Below, one piece after another: positions 6,514-14,935 of a DNA stretch of 47,868 bases. The stretch lies in the NCBI GenBank assembly GCA_029860075.1, contig JAOUBX010000029.1, positions 1-47,868 on the forward strand. The letters are read 5' to 3'. The stretch is from Deltaproteobacteria bacterium (lineage in GTDB: Bacteria > Desulfobacterota > JADFVX01). The notes under the pieces are model-generated. The model made no database searches. It was given only the letters and a program-made list of their open reading frames with translations, and was not told the DNA's origin. The translations under genes were made by a program, and so were the position numbers. Positions within the stretch are counted from its first letter, which is position 1; the number at the start of each line of letters is the position of its first letter.

Positions 6514-7509
6514 TCATCCCAGCTGAACCTCGGCCACATTAAGCGACTTCCAGTCCCTTATGCCGATGCCCCGCTCTTCACCCATTTTCAGGTAGGGAAT
6601 CTCATCGGCTTTAAGGTCAAGAAACTGTAGCGCCCAGCTATCGATAGCAACCTCATCAAGGCCTGCCATGATGGTGTTTTCGATGGACACATCGGAAAGA
6701 TTACCCCCTGTGGGGCCGTTTCGTTTAAGCACCCGGGTGGCATCCATGACGGTGAGGGTGGGCCTTACGGCGGATGCAAGGTCGGCAATGGAGGTATTGA
6801 TATCCTGGTGCAGCTGGTTACGCCTGCCCCCGAGGACACCGTACCAGTTCTTCATGGCAAGGGTTGCCTTGCTCAGTGAATGGTGCTTGAGAGCGGGTAT
6901 GTTGATTATCTTATCGACTTTATGATAGTGAGCGAAGACGGGCCATACCTTTAGGAGTTCCCCCTTCATATCGGTCTGGATAAAATCGTTGTCCGAAGGG
7001 TAGGCAATTTTTCCTCCCCGCTGAAGGGTTGCCTTTTCGATGCCTGAACGGGCGAAGGTACGGTAAGGGTCATTGATTGAAACGTCGGTCACCATGACGC
7101 CGGAGGCGCGGGCCTCGATACATAATTTCACAACAGCGCCCACGACAAGGGGATTGGTATTGGCTGCCTGCTCGGGCTGACGGTCCCAGGCGGCATTGGG
7201 TTTAATAAGAACAGAGTCTCCCGGTGTAATGAAACGGGCCATTCCACCCAGCTTTTCCATAACGCCTCTTACCATTTGCTCAACATCGGTCCCCCTTGCA
7301 ACGGCAAGGTCAGGATAAAGGGTCGATGGGGCTATTCTAAAATCCTTGAAGCTGTATATCTTTTCAGCCTTTTCCCTGACCGGAACATCACTGTAAAAAA
7401 GATAGCCCCAGACACCGGTAGCCGCTACGGCACTGCCGGTAATAGCTGCCTTTTTGATAAAGGTTCGCCGGTCTATGGCCCCTTCTGCTTTATCATTCTT
7501 CGAAGTCAT
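6514..7509 (-). CDS. DUF362 domain protein with Tat signal
   Basis: This 331-residue protein begins with a twin-arginine signal (DRRTFIKKAAITGSAVAATG). The body fits DUF362: SVLIKPNAAWDR, NTNPLVVGAVVKLC, VTDVSINDP, KIINIPALKHHSLSKATLAMKNWYG, and AGLDEVAIDSWA. DUF362 proteins are often found with Fe-S clusters in anaerobes; no biochemical role is settled and no CxxC ferredoxin motif is visible here. Start ATG overlaps the stop of the upstream DUF6599-type gene as TAATG, so the two are translationally coupled. Tat export suggests a periplasmic protein folded with a cofactor. Confidence 0.85.
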   Translation of the reverse strand: MTSKNDKAEGAIDRRTFIKKAAITGSAVAATGVWGYLFYSDVPVREKAEKIYSFKDFRIAPSTLYPDLAVARGTDVEQMVRGVMEKLGGMARFITPGDSVLIKPNAAWDRQPEQAANTNPLVVGAVVKLCIEARASGVMVTDVSINDPYRTFARSGIEKATLQRGGKIAYPSDNDFIQTDMKGELLKVWPVFAHYHKVDKIINIPALKHHSLSKATLAMKNWYGVLGGRRNQLHQDINTSIADLASAVRPTLTVMDATRVLKRNGPTGGNLSDVSIENTIMAGLDEVAIDSWALQFLDLKADEIPYLKMGEERGIGIRDWKSLNVAEVQLG

Positions 7510-8453
7510 TATTTTTCCAACAGCTCCCTTAAAAAAATCTCATCAACGCCACCTTCGTCCATGCCATAAACCATAAAAAACTGCCCATTTCCCGGCAGGA
7601 GAAGCCAGTCTCCCTCAAAGGGGTCTTTAACATGATAGTAAGGGCTTTGCCCCAGCATTATTTCTTCATAATCTATCTCTTCATTTTTCAAAAATCCGAG
7701 AAGGCGTAAAACCCTTTTATCAAGCTCTTCTCTATCTCCTTCCATAAGGGCGACAGTGAGTTGTTTGCTCCCTATAAGGTAGTCTTTTTCAAATACATTA
7801 TTTAAAAAATCAATGCCACGATAGGCCTCTTTAAAGAAGCGGAGCGAAGCGGCAATTGCTTTGGTTTCGGGAAAGCGTTTAAGCTGGGGGATTTCCGTTT
7901 TTAGTTCCCCCATGGCTTTTTCAATCATGATGGCCATAGATTCTAAGGGCGCGCCCCCGGTAAAGGCGCTGACCTTTACGTAATAAGGCCCTTTTGAAAA
8001 AGAGAGCATACGGGGAGAGACAAAGCCCATAAAACCCCTGTCGATTTTTGTAAAGTCATCGGAAATTTCCCCCATGAGGGCGCCAAAGGCATTGGCGGCT
8101 GTGCCCATGTCGTAAACATCAGCCGTGCAGCAAACCTTATCTGCCGGTTCTCCATATTCGGCAACGGCAAGGCTTTTAAAGCCTGCCGAGATAAAATATT
8201 CGGCATGACCGTTGATGTGTTCGTAAAGATTATCTTTTGTAAAAATCCTCACCCTTCCTTGCCGCGCCATAGCGCCTTCTTTTTCAGGGAAAAAAGACAG
8301 CAGGGGTGAGCTCTCTTCTTCGCTTTTGCTGAAATCAATCAGGCCCGGGTCATAACGCCGGCCATCCATGTAGATAACAGTCGCTATAAGAGGAAGAAGC
8401 AGAAGGAGGAGATACCTATAGAGCATTGTAGATGGTTGGGATTCAGCAGACAC
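7509..8453 (-). CDS. DUF6599-like membrane-anchored protein
   Basis: This 314-residue protein has an N-terminal hydrophobic segment (YRYLLLLLLPLIATVIYM), either an uncleaved anchor or a signal peptide. The soluble part contains FTKDNLYEHINGHAEYFISAG, the typical opening of the DUF6599 group, and ends with PFEGDWLLLPGNGQFFMVYG. Function is unknown. It starts with GTG 8453, with GAGG several bases upstream; ATG 8426 is the alternative. The gene overlaps the following DUF362 gene by one base, which links their expression and probably their roles at the periplasmic side. Confidence 0.75.
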   Translation of the reverse strand: MSAESQPSTMLYRYLLLLLLPLIATVIYMDGRRYDPGLIDFSKSEEESSPLLSFFPEKEGAMARQGRVRIFTKDNLYEHINGHAEYFISAGFKSLAVAEYGEPADKVCCTADVYDMGTAANAFGALMGEISDDFTKIDRGFMGFVSPRMLSFSKGPYYVKVSAFTGGAPLESMAIMIEKAMGELKTEIPQLKRFPETKAIAASLRFFKEAYRGIDFLNNVFEKDYLIGSKQLTVALMEGDREELDKRVLRLLGFLKNEEIDYEEIMLGQSPYYHVKDPFEGDWLLLPGNGQFFMVYGMDEGGVDEIFLRELLEK

Positions 8454-8518
8454 GGGGCCTCTTTTTTATTTGACACTGATTGGTTATGATAATTCTTGAT
8501 AGTCTTTAAAATAATAAA

Positions 8519-8598
8519 ATGTCATTTCGACCAAAGGGAGAAATCTTCAGAGTTACTTAATCCAATAAAAAAAATTTCTCTCTCTAGTCGAAATGACA
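8519..8598. repeat. Palindromic intergenic repeat
   Basis: TGTCATTTCGAC at the left is the exact inverse of GTCGAAATGACA at 8587-8598. Inside, GAGAAAT faces ATTTCTC. The element folds as one long hairpin of about 80 bases between two - strand genes. Elements with the TCATTTCGA...TCGAAATGA text are widespread dispersed repeats in bacteria. Confidence 0.7.
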
Positions 8599-8672
8599 AA
8601 TACAGGAAACATCATCTGTGAAAATCATGACTAATCAGTAAAAATCTGTGTCCAAATACTTTCAAACAGAGC

Positions 8673-9866
8673 TTACACCTTCAAACTCAAGTCCTCATGT
8701 GCCCGCCTCAACATGGAAGCCACAGGAAGACCATAAGGACAGGCCTTTTCACAGGCATCATCTTCACAGCTTACACAACATTCAGCGTTACCATCAAGTT
8801 TAGCGTAACCCTCCATGGCCCTCTTTTCCATACCATAATTTTCAAAATACATCTGGTAGCGCAGAATGGTCGCAATCCCGGCGCCCGAGGGACAACTGCC
8901 GACACATTCTCCACAGCCCGTACGACAATAGCTGCTGCTGTATTTTGCTTCATATTTTTTTAATACCTCGGCATCCGCTTTGGTAAGATTCTTTCCCGAG
9001 GCCTGCAGGTATTCACCCATATCGCCAACAGACTTGATGGTAACGACAAGTCCATCCACTTCAGAATGGCTAAGAACCCACTTTAAAGCCGCCGGGGCAA
9101 AGGACTGCCCTTTTGAATCAAAGTCGGACTCCTTGGCGCCTGCAAGTGTTTTCATGGCTACAACACCGACGCCTCTTTTTTTTGCTTCCCTGATGACATC
9201 GGGCAATTTGGGGAATTTCATAAAATTGAAGGCAGGCATGATCATGTCGTAGTGGCCTGATTTAACAGCGGCCATTAGAAGCGCTTCCATATTGACCGGA
9301 CCATGAGATGAAGCAGCCAGGTATTTTATTTTTCCCTCTTTTTTAAGTTGATCGACAGCGGAAAGAAGGTTCTCATCGAGCAGGCGTTTTTTCTCATCTT
9401 CGACTGTATCACCCATTTCCCCGAGGGCATGAACAAAGCAAAAATCGAGATAGTCCGTATTGAGCCGACTCAGGCTCCCCTCTACGACTGATATGTACTC
9501 TTTTTTTGGACTGCCTGCTTTGAGATGAGCCGGATAGGAAGGAGGATTGCAGAATTTGGACGCGATGATCATCTTGTCACGTTTTTTAAGCTTCTTTATG
9601 GCCTGGCCCAGAACCTTTTCACTTTTGCCGTAATCTGGCGCCGTATCGAAGTAGTTAATACCGCGATCCATAGCGCGGGCAATGAGGGAAGCGGAACTGA
9701 GCTTACCGCAGCCAAAAGAAATGTCACTCATTTTTAGCCCTGTTTTGCCTATCTCCTTATAGGCTTTGACCGATGCCTTGCCAGCCGCTGCACTCTTTCC
9801 CGGAAGACCTAAAGCTGCCGCCCCACCCGCTGCCGCCACCCCTTTCAGAAAATCCCTGCGTTTCAT
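8673..9866 (-). CDS. Tat-exported aldo/keto reductase with C-terminal Fe-S motifs
   Basis: The protein has 397 residues: a Tat signal (KRRDFLKGVAAAGGAAALG), then an aldo/keto reductase barrel, then a ferredoxin-like tail. The AKR tetrad is visible as D74 (FDTAPDYG), Y79, K104 (ASKF) and H146 (FVHAL). The tail has CRTGCGECVGSCP and CCVSCEDDACEKACP, enough cysteines for two [4Fe-4S] clusters. This architecture is known in anaerobes and metagenomic genomes, where the electron partner is usually unknown. Export suggests a periplasmic reductase; NAD(P)H is not normally available there, so the Fe-S clusters may deliver electrons instead. Start ATG 9866 has AGGAGGT upstream. It stands alone, separated from the DUF6599 gene by the palindromic repeat. 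Confidence 0.9.
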   Translation of the reverse strand: MKRRDFLKGVAAAGGAAALGLPGKSAAAGKASVKAYKEIGKTGLKMSDISFGCGKLSSASLIARAMDRGINYFDTAPDYGKSEKVLGQAIKKLKKRDKMIIASKFCNPPSYPAHLKAGSPKKEYISVVEGSLSRLNTDYLDFCFVHALGEMGDTVEDEKKRLLDENLLSAVDQLKKEGKIKYLAASSHGPVNMEALLMAAVKSGHYDMIMPAFNFMKFPKLPDVIREAKKRGVGVVAMKTLAGAKESDFDSKGQSFAPAALKWVLSHSEVDGLVVTIKSVGDMGEYLQASGKNLTKADAEVLKKYEAKYSSSYCRTGCGECVGSCPSGAGIATILRYQMYFENYGMEKRAMEGYAKLDGNAECCVSCEDDACEKACPYGLPVASMLRRAHEDLSLKV

Positions 9867-10080
9867 AACAGACCTCCTTTATAACCTCTATAGGGTTAAT
9901 CTAAACATAGCAATAACTGCTACATAAAAAAGCTATCGGACAAAGGATGCCATGTCAAGGCAAATGATCTTTACCTTATGGTCTTCCCACACCCTGCCCC
10001 TGGTTTTAAAAACCTGGCATAACGTGCCTTTTTGTCAACCTCGCTACAAGCTTTGCCGAGATATAGGAGCCAGAGCCGGA

Positions 10081-10419
10081 TCAAGTCTGGTCAGGAAGTT
10101 CTGAATAGTTTTGACGATGGTGCGGCTTAATAAACTTTTTTCTGATTTTGCGGATTTTGAGAACATTCAGCCCGCAAAGGAGCGACATGATCATGGCATA
10201 TATAAGAGGGAGCATATGAGAGAGGCCGGGGTTTTGCTCCCGCAGTGCTCCCTCATGGGGTATCAATAGATGAAAGCCGGCAAGATAACATACCATGAGA
10301 ATACTTAAGGAAAAACCAATCTTGTCAAGCTTGAGTACCGTTTTTAATTGCACTTTCAATTGCCCCCCCGTAACAAAAGAATTAACATCGAAATATACAC
10401 AAAAAAGCCCGATTCCCAA
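10081..10419 (-). CDS. Small membrane protein of unknown function
   Basis: The protein has up to 112 residues and two predicted membrane helices (IGFSLSILMVCYLAGFHLLI and LPLIYAMIMSLLCGLNVLKI), then a basic tail rich in Lys, Arg and His. TTG 10419 gives the longest form but has no clear ribosome site. GTG 10353 is preceded by a run of seven G and may be the true start, giving 90 residues. No family recognised. It lies alone between the nos-linked small genes and the aldo/keto reductase. Confidence 0.5.
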   Translation of the reverse strand: MGIGLFCVYFDVNSFVTGGQLKVQLKTVLKLDKIGFSLSILMVCYLAGFHLLIPHEGALREQNPGLSHMLPLIYAMIMSLLCGLNVLKIRKIRKKFIKPHHRQNYSELPDQT

Positions 10420-10492
10420 CAGAAGGGAACGGACCTTGTTATTTAAGCTTTTATCTTACATATAAAGCCTGTCTTCACGATTAAAGTTGTCT

Positions 10493-10528
10493 GCCTGAAT
10501 CCATAATAACGAACTTATCAATTCAGGC
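10493..10528. repeat. Short inverted repeat
   Basis: GCCTGAAT and ATTCAGGC are exact inverse arms around a 20-base loop. TTTTG follows on the + side only, so it is not a normal terminator for the - strand genes beside it. Confidence 0.4.
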
Positions 10529-10574
10529 TTTTGTCTGTCAAGTACTTTGCCGCACAGGAACTGATTTCGATGGT

Positions 10575-10802
10575 CTATTCTTCATCACCCTCCGTCAGGG
10601 TCAGTTCCCAGAGATCGTTTATCCGGTCATAGCGGATAATATACAGGCAGCCATCTTCTGCTTTTATCTTGAAATATTCATGATCTTCACCGTACCACCT
10701 GTCAAGGATATCTACCACCTCAAGGCGTTTTTCATCCAGCCTGATAGCCAGAGGCCTTTCATTCGCCTTATGACCGCTATAGGCCTCTACAGCAATAATC
10801 AT
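10575..10802 (-). CDS. Conserved small cytoplasmic protein
   Basis: This 75-residue acidic protein has no membrane segment. Text such as VEAYSGHKANERPLAIRL, VVDILDRWYGEDHEYFKIK and DGCLYIIRYD is typical of a small conserved beta-rich bacterial protein with no assigned role. It follows the 111-residue gene by 17 bases on the same strand, at the tail of the nos gene run, so co-transcription is likely. Nothing in it suggests copper binding: it has one Cys and one His pair at most. I give no function. Confidence 0.65.
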   Translation of the reverse strand: MIIAVEAYSGHKANERPLAIRLDEKRLEVVDILDRWYGEDHEYFKIKAEDGCLYIIRYDRINDLWELTLTEGDEE

Positions 10803-10819
10803 TAAACAAGATACCCGGA

Positions 10820-11155
10820 TTATCCGCCGATGAACCGGAGAACCTTTTCCAGGTTCTCCCCAGGGCTGTTTTGAATGCTCGTTATGTTGTCATCTTTTAC
10901 TTCATCACCACTGTGGAAATGGTTGGGAAAGGTTGACAACTTTTTATGTAGGGGCGCTGTATCTATTCTTAAGGTAATGCTATCCTGTTCCCATGAAAAA
11001 ACATATTCCTCAGCGCTCGGGTAAATTATTTGCAAGTCAGGCCCCGACTTAAGTTTCACTTGAATACCATCATAAAGAAACTGCGGTTCTCCATCAAGAA
11101 GCGAAGCCAGTTCATTATTTAATAATTCTACCAGGTCTTCATGAATAGAACTCAT
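10820..11155 (-). CDS. Conserved hypothetical protein, possibly DUF6516-like
   Basis: This is a 111-residue soluble protein. LRIDTAPLHKKLSTFPNHFH in the second half, followed by GDEV, resembles the DUF6516-type proteins that have a conserved DNAPHH..FPHHKH segment; these are sometimes paired with a small upstream gene in putative toxin-antitoxin modules. That match is weak and is my inference. ATG 11155 has GGAGGAAG upstream. It is separated by a single base from the 87-residue gene before it, so the two form a pair in the nos transcript. Confidence 0.6.
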   Translation of the reverse strand: MSSIHEDLVELLNNELASLLDGEPQFLYDGIQVKLKSGPDLQIIYPSAEEYVFSWEQDSITLRIDTAPLHKKLSTFPNHFHSGDEVKDDNITSIQNSPGENLEKVLRFIGG

Positions 11156-11156
11156 A

Positions 11157-11420
11157 TTACGCTTCCTCCAGTATCTTTTGACACTTTTCCCTCATCGGCT
11201 CAAGTTCCTTAGTAATGGCTTGTACCGCAAGATAGTGATCGTAGGCCGGATGCTCACTAATTTCTCCACTTTTAATCTTATCAAGCAGTTCATCGGTTCT
11301 TCCCAGGTCATAGGGTTCAAGCAAACCGGCACGGTGCTCCCTGAGTGCAAGCATTTCATTGTAAACGCCGGAAAGCTTTGTTTTCAAACCTGTTTCAATA
11401 TCATCAAAAAAATCCCTCAT
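11157..11420 (-). CDS. Small helical protein after nosL
   Basis: The protein has 87 residues, is mostly helical and charged, with no Cys-rich motif except one Cys near the end (REKCQKILEEA). ATG 11420 is chosen because GGAGG lies eight bases before it; an in-frame TTG at 11435 would overlap the end of nosL. It begins four bases after the nosL stop and ends one base before the 111-residue gene, so it is firmly inside the nos operon. I do not recognise the family. It may work with the next gene, either as a chaperone pair or as an antitoxin-toxin pair; both readings are guesses. Confidence 0.6.
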   Translation of the reverse strand: MRDFFDDIETGLKTKLSGVYNEMLALREHRAGLLEPYDLGRTDELLDKIKSGEISEHPAYDHYLAVQAITKELEPMREKCQKILEEA

Positions 11421-11424
11421 TCTT

Positions 11425-11907
11425 TTATCCTCCAATCATCTTAATAATTTCATCAAATGTCTTGATTTCTCCGCCATATTTTTTTATAAATGGCCTGGCC
11501 GACTCCCTGTCGGCAAAGGGTGCAAAGGTCGGGCCCATAGAACCCTGAATAGAGGCGCCAACAACGTAATAAGCCTTTTGCGCATCAATCCAGCTTCCCA
11601 CCGGTTTTTCCCAATCCGTAGTTGCTGTATTTTGTACAAATAGGGCCGCTACCTGTGCCTCTTTACCCGGTTCGGCATAAACGTAAAAGAGCTCCTTCGT
11701 TTCGCAGAAAAAGACTTGTTTTCCATCTGCTTTGTATACTATTTGTGCCTTTGGCCCCGGATAATTACCAACAATCATCCCGTCAAGTGCACACTCCTCA
11801 ATGCCCGATATCTTTCCGGGCTCAATGACAACCTTTTCTTTCTTCTCTTCCTCACAGGCAGTCAAAAAGGATAATAAAGACAAGAGAACAATAACACTCT
11901 TTTTCAT
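11425..11907 (-). CDS. nosL: NosL copper chaperone lipoprotein
   Basis: The protein has 160 residues with a type II signal (VLLSLLSFLTAC; lipid Cys 18). NosL is an outer-membrane or periplasmic lipoprotein that binds Cu(I) and delivers it to the NosDFY/NosZ assembly system. The metal motif C-x-x-D-G-M (CALDGM) is present, and so are the family signatures GSMGPTFAPFADRESA and FIKKYGGEIKTFDEI. ATG 11907 overlaps the nosY stop (TGATG) and has AAGGAA upstream. It is the last recognised nos gene in the run nosZ-R-D-F-Y-L. Confidence 0.93.
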   Translation of the reverse strand: MKKSVIVLLSLLSFLTACEEEKKEKVVIEPGKISGIEECALDGMIVGNYPGPKAQIVYKADGKQVFFCETKELFYVYAEPGKEAQVAALFVQNTATTDWEKPVGSWIDAQKAYYVVGASIQGSMGPTFAPFADRESARPFIKKYGGEIKTFDEIIKMIGG

Positions 11908-12731
11908 CAGCAATTCCTTCGTCTGAATATAAAATATCCTGCAAGAAGCGGCCAGATTATCCAGATAAACATTCCACCATAGAGGAAGGGCTGGCTAAAA
12001 GCCTTTCCTTTCGTAATCGTAGCAAGTCCATAGGCAGTCTTTACACTCTCAATGGAGGCTAGATTTAAAAGTCTGAAAAGATCGGCAGGGTTGGCATAAA
12101 GAAGTGCCGAGAAAAGAAATGTGCTTATCTTACCTTCAGTGGCAACAAGAATACCGATGAGTACCAGATCAAAGATGAGGACAAAGAAAAACCAGAAGAA
12201 AATTACCCATCCGATTGCTTTTGAACGTTCTTTTACCATGACAGAAATCATGAGAGCAAGGCTTAAAAAGGCCAGGCCCAGCAGGATAGCTGAAATAATA
12301 AAAAAGATGTAATCACTGATATGTTCCGTACCCGATTTCCAGGCGATAATGGCGCCTGCAATTCCGAAGCCGGCTACGGTAGACGTAACAATAGAGAGAG
12401 AGAGGCCGATAAACTTGCCAAGATATAGCTCAAACTTGTTAATGGGCATGGTCAGAATAAGTTCCAGCGTCTTTCCCTCTGCTTCACCGACGACCGTATC
12501 AAATCCGAGGGTCAGCGCTATAATAGGAATGAGGTATGTAACCAGGCTGGCAAGGCTGACGATGGTAACATCAAAGCCGCCGAATCCCGTTTCTCCCCTC
12601 GGCGAAAAACCGAAGTAGGAAATAGCAAGGGCCATTACTGCCAGGATAAGGGAGACACCTATTATCCACCGGTTCCTGATACTATTTTTAAATTCCTTGA
12701 CGGCTACCGTTGAGATTAGGACCGGTGACAT
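11907..12731 (-). CDS. nosY: NosY ABC transporter permease
   Basis: This 274-residue integral membrane protein of the ABC-2 type is the permease partner of NosF. It has about six helices, starting with WIIGVSLILAVMALAISYFG and ending with FIWIIWPLLAGYFIFRRR. The cytoplasmic segment VVGEAEGKTLELILTMPINKFELYLGKF is the usual coupling region that contacts the ATPase. With NosF and NosD it forms the complex needed to build the CuZ copper-sulfur site of NosZ. Its start abuts the nosF stop and its end overlaps nosL by one base, showing tight coupling. Confidence 0.92.
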   Translation of the reverse strand: MSPVLISTVAVKEFKNSIRNRWIIGVSLILAVMALAISYFGFSPRGETGFGGFDVTIVSLASLVTYLIPIIALTLGFDTVVGEAEGKTLELILTMPINKFELYLGKFIGLSLSIVTSTVAGFGIAGAIIAWKSGTEHISDYIFFIISAILLGLAFLSLALMISVMVKERSKAIGWVIFFWFFFVLIFDLVLIGILVATEGKISTFLFSALLYANPADLFRLLNLASIESVKTAYGLATITKGKAFSQPFLYGGMFIWIIWPLLAGYFIFRRRNC

Positions 12732-13669
12732 TAAACCTCTCCTCCCATGGCATAACCCATAAAAACATCTTCCAGGGAAGGTTCATGAAACTCTATATCG
12801 GCTATCAAATGTCCTTCTTTCATGAGTTCCTTGAGAAGCACCATCTTGCTTCCGTTGGGACAATTAACAAGAAGGAGGTTCTCTTTTAACGAAGCTATCT
12901 CTCCCCCGGCCTTTATGGCTGCCTCTTTGACGGCATGAACCTTATCCTTCACAAAAACACGTACGGTGGATCTCAGCCCAAGAGCAGCTCTAAGTTCCTT
13001 TACACTTCCTGAAGCGAGAAGCTTTCCTCCTCCGATAATACCAAGGCGGTCGACGCGGTCCTGAATTTCCTTTAATATATGGGATGTTAGTACGATAGTT
13101 ACCTCCCGTGCCTTAACGTCATTCAATATATTGTAAAATGCGCCGATCCCTTCAGGGTCAAGACCGGTTGTCGGTTCATCGAGAAAAAGGATTTCCGGTT
13201 TGCCGAGAAGCGCCTGGGCCAACCCTATGCGCTGTCTCATCCCTTTTGAATATTCTCCCACCTTCCTTGTGGCCGCTTCCGTCATGCCTACAAGATCAAG
13301 CAGTTCAGAGACTTCACTCTTTGGGGCACCTTTTAGCCTGGCATAAAAAAGGAGTGTTTCAAGACCGCTTAAATGATCGTAAAAAGCAATATTCTCCGGG
13401 AGGTAGCCTGTGTGTGCCCTTACTTCCCGGCTCCAGACTTCAGATACATCGGTTCCCATCACCCTGATCGTTCCCGTTGTCGGTTTAAGAAGTCCTAAAA
13501 GCATCTTGAAAAGCGTCGTTTTACCGGCGCCGTTTGGCCCGATAAGACCGAAAAGCTCCCCCTTTTTTATGGCAAAGGAGACCCCCTTTACGGCCTCCAC
13601 GTGGCCGTAACTTTTACTTATATTTTCTACATCAATGATTAACTCTGCCAACCCATTTTCTCCATTCAT
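12731..13669 (-). CDS. nosF: NosF ABC transporter ATPase
   Basis: This 312-residue ATP-binding subunit has all ABC motifs: Walker A GPNGAGKTT, Q-loop-type region with TGYLPENIAFYDHLSG, signature YSKGMRQR, Walker B ILFLDEP, and the switch His in LTSHI. It powers the NosDFY complex that matures the NosZ active site. ATG 13669 overlaps the end of nosD by 38 bases. TTG 13651, with GGAG before it, is another possible start that would shorten the overlap. The C-terminal 80 residues form the usual regulatory extension. Confidence 0.93.
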   Translation of the reverse strand: MNGENGLAELIIDVENISKSYGHVEAVKGVSFAIKKGELFGLIGPNGAGKTTLFKMLLGLLKPTTGTIRVMGTDVSEVWSREVRAHTGYLPENIAFYDHLSGLETLLFYARLKGAPKSEVSELLDLVGMTEAATRKVGEYSKGMRQRIGLAQALLGKPEILFLDEPTTGLDPEGIGAFYNILNDVKAREVTIVLTSHILKEIQDRVDRLGIIGGGKLLASGSVKELRAALGLRSTVRVFVKDKVHAVKEAAIKAGGEIASLKENLLLVNCPNGSKMVLLKELMKEGHLIADIEFHEPSLEDVFMGYAMGGEV

Positions 13670-14927
13670 TGTTTACCGGTCTCATGAGCGGCGCATCATC
13701 AACTATCCCTTTTTGTCTCAAAATGGGGAACTGGCTTTCAGCCATCCTTAAGGTCTGAACAGCAGGACTGTTAAACAGCAGTTTAATCATGGGGTAGGCC
13801 CATATGAGCCGCTCCATGACGGTATTGGCTTCATAAGGCTTGTCACCCTTGCCGTTACCATCGATATCCCAACCCATGTAATCACTCCAATAGTTGCCTT
13901 TCCCCTCATAAGTCCACTTTTCATCCTTCATACCTACATATTTAACCTGGGTCTTGTTTCTTATAAAAGAATTGTCGTAGACCTTATTGTCTTCAGACCC
14001 CGCCCAGACATGGGACCCGATGTCATTTCCCACGACAATGTTCTCCCATATTTCATTAAAAAGGGAATTGTAAATGAAGAGGCCTTTTTCATTGTTGGCC
14101 AACACGTTTTTGTGTACTTTCGTCTTGAAAATATCCCTGAAAAGAAGTCCGAATTCGGTGTTATCATAAGAGTAATTCGATTCAATTTCAAGTCCTTTGG
14201 AAAACATTATGGCAAGACCTGCCTTATTATTGTATGTTACGTTGCCTTCGACCCTGTTGAAGTCAGCATACATGTAGTGGATGCCATATCTTAAATCGTG
14301 GATTTTATTGTTCTTTATAAGCGTCTTTCTCGTAATAGAGACCAGGATTCCATCTCTGGCCCCTTCCACATGGTTAGCTTCAACAACACCATGTTTTACG
14401 TTCCAAAGGTGTATACCATTACCCCGCTTTTGCGATATGAGTCCACTGCGCCCTTTAACATGATTGTTGATGATTTTCACGCTTTTGGCACCATTCGCCC
14501 ATATACCGAAAGCACAATCTTCAACAAGGTTATTTCTTATTTCACTTTTTTCAGCTTTTCCTTCTATGAATATGCATGAATCATCCTCGGCCAGGTCACC
14601 GCCACTTCGGATTACGCGGAAAGAATCAAGAATAACATGGGGGGATTGAATGATAATCGTATGTCCCCTGCCGCCGCCATCAATGACAGGCATATCAATG
14701 CCCCTCAAAGTGACCTGCTTATTAATAATAAGGTTTTCAGGGTATGTACCGGCACTTACTTCAATGGAGTCGCTGTCAGAGGCTGCTTCTATTGCCTCCT
14801 GAATAGTCTCATAGGAATGTCCTTTACCTACTTTTAAAGTGGCGGCCTTCGCTTCAAGGAGGGAAATACAAAAAATGAGGGGGCAAAGATATATCCATGC
14901 CCCCCTTATTTTCTTGAGATTCAGCAT
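13632..14927 (-). CDS. nosD: NosD periplasmic copper-site maturation protein
   Basis: The protein has 431 residues with a Sec signal (WIYLCPLIFCISLLEAKA). After it comes a parallel beta-helix of the carbohydrate-binding/sugar hydrolase type: SYETIQEAIEAASDSDSIEV opens it, and repeated turns such as NNLVEDCAFGIW and NNKIHDLRYGIHYMYADF follow. The end with KGNYWSDYMGWDIDGNGKGD is a NosD signature. It acts in the periplasm with NosFY in building the CuZ cluster. ATG 14927 lies eight bases after the nosR stop. The tail overlaps the nosF start. Confidence 0.93.
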   Translation of the reverse strand: MLNLKKIRGAWIYLCPLIFCISLLEAKAATLKVGKGHSYETIQEAIEAASDSDSIEVSAGTYPENLIINKQVTLRGIDMPVIDGGGRGHTIIIQSPHVILDSFRVIRSGGDLAEDDSCIFIEGKAEKSEIRNNLVEDCAFGIWANGAKSVKIINNHVKGRSGLISQKRGNGIHLWNVKHGVVEANHVEGARDGILVSITRKTLIKNNKIHDLRYGIHYMYADFNRVEGNVTYNNKAGLAIMFSKGLEIESNYSYDNTEFGLLFRDIFKTKVHKNVLANNEKGLFIYNSLFNEIWENIVVGNDIGSHVWAGSEDNKVYDNSFIRNKTQVKYVGMKDEKWTYEGKGNYWSDYMGWDIDGNGKGDKPYEANTVMERLIWAYPMIKLLFNSPAVQTLRMAESQFPILRQKGIVDDAPLMRPVNNEWRKWVGRVNH

Positions 14928-14935
14928 TTATGCTT

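Noticed and set aside
11155..11157. Calling the 87- and 111-residue genes a confirmed toxin-antitoxin module
   Set aside because: The only support is adjacency and a weak DUF6516-like segment; location inside the nos operon argues for other roles.
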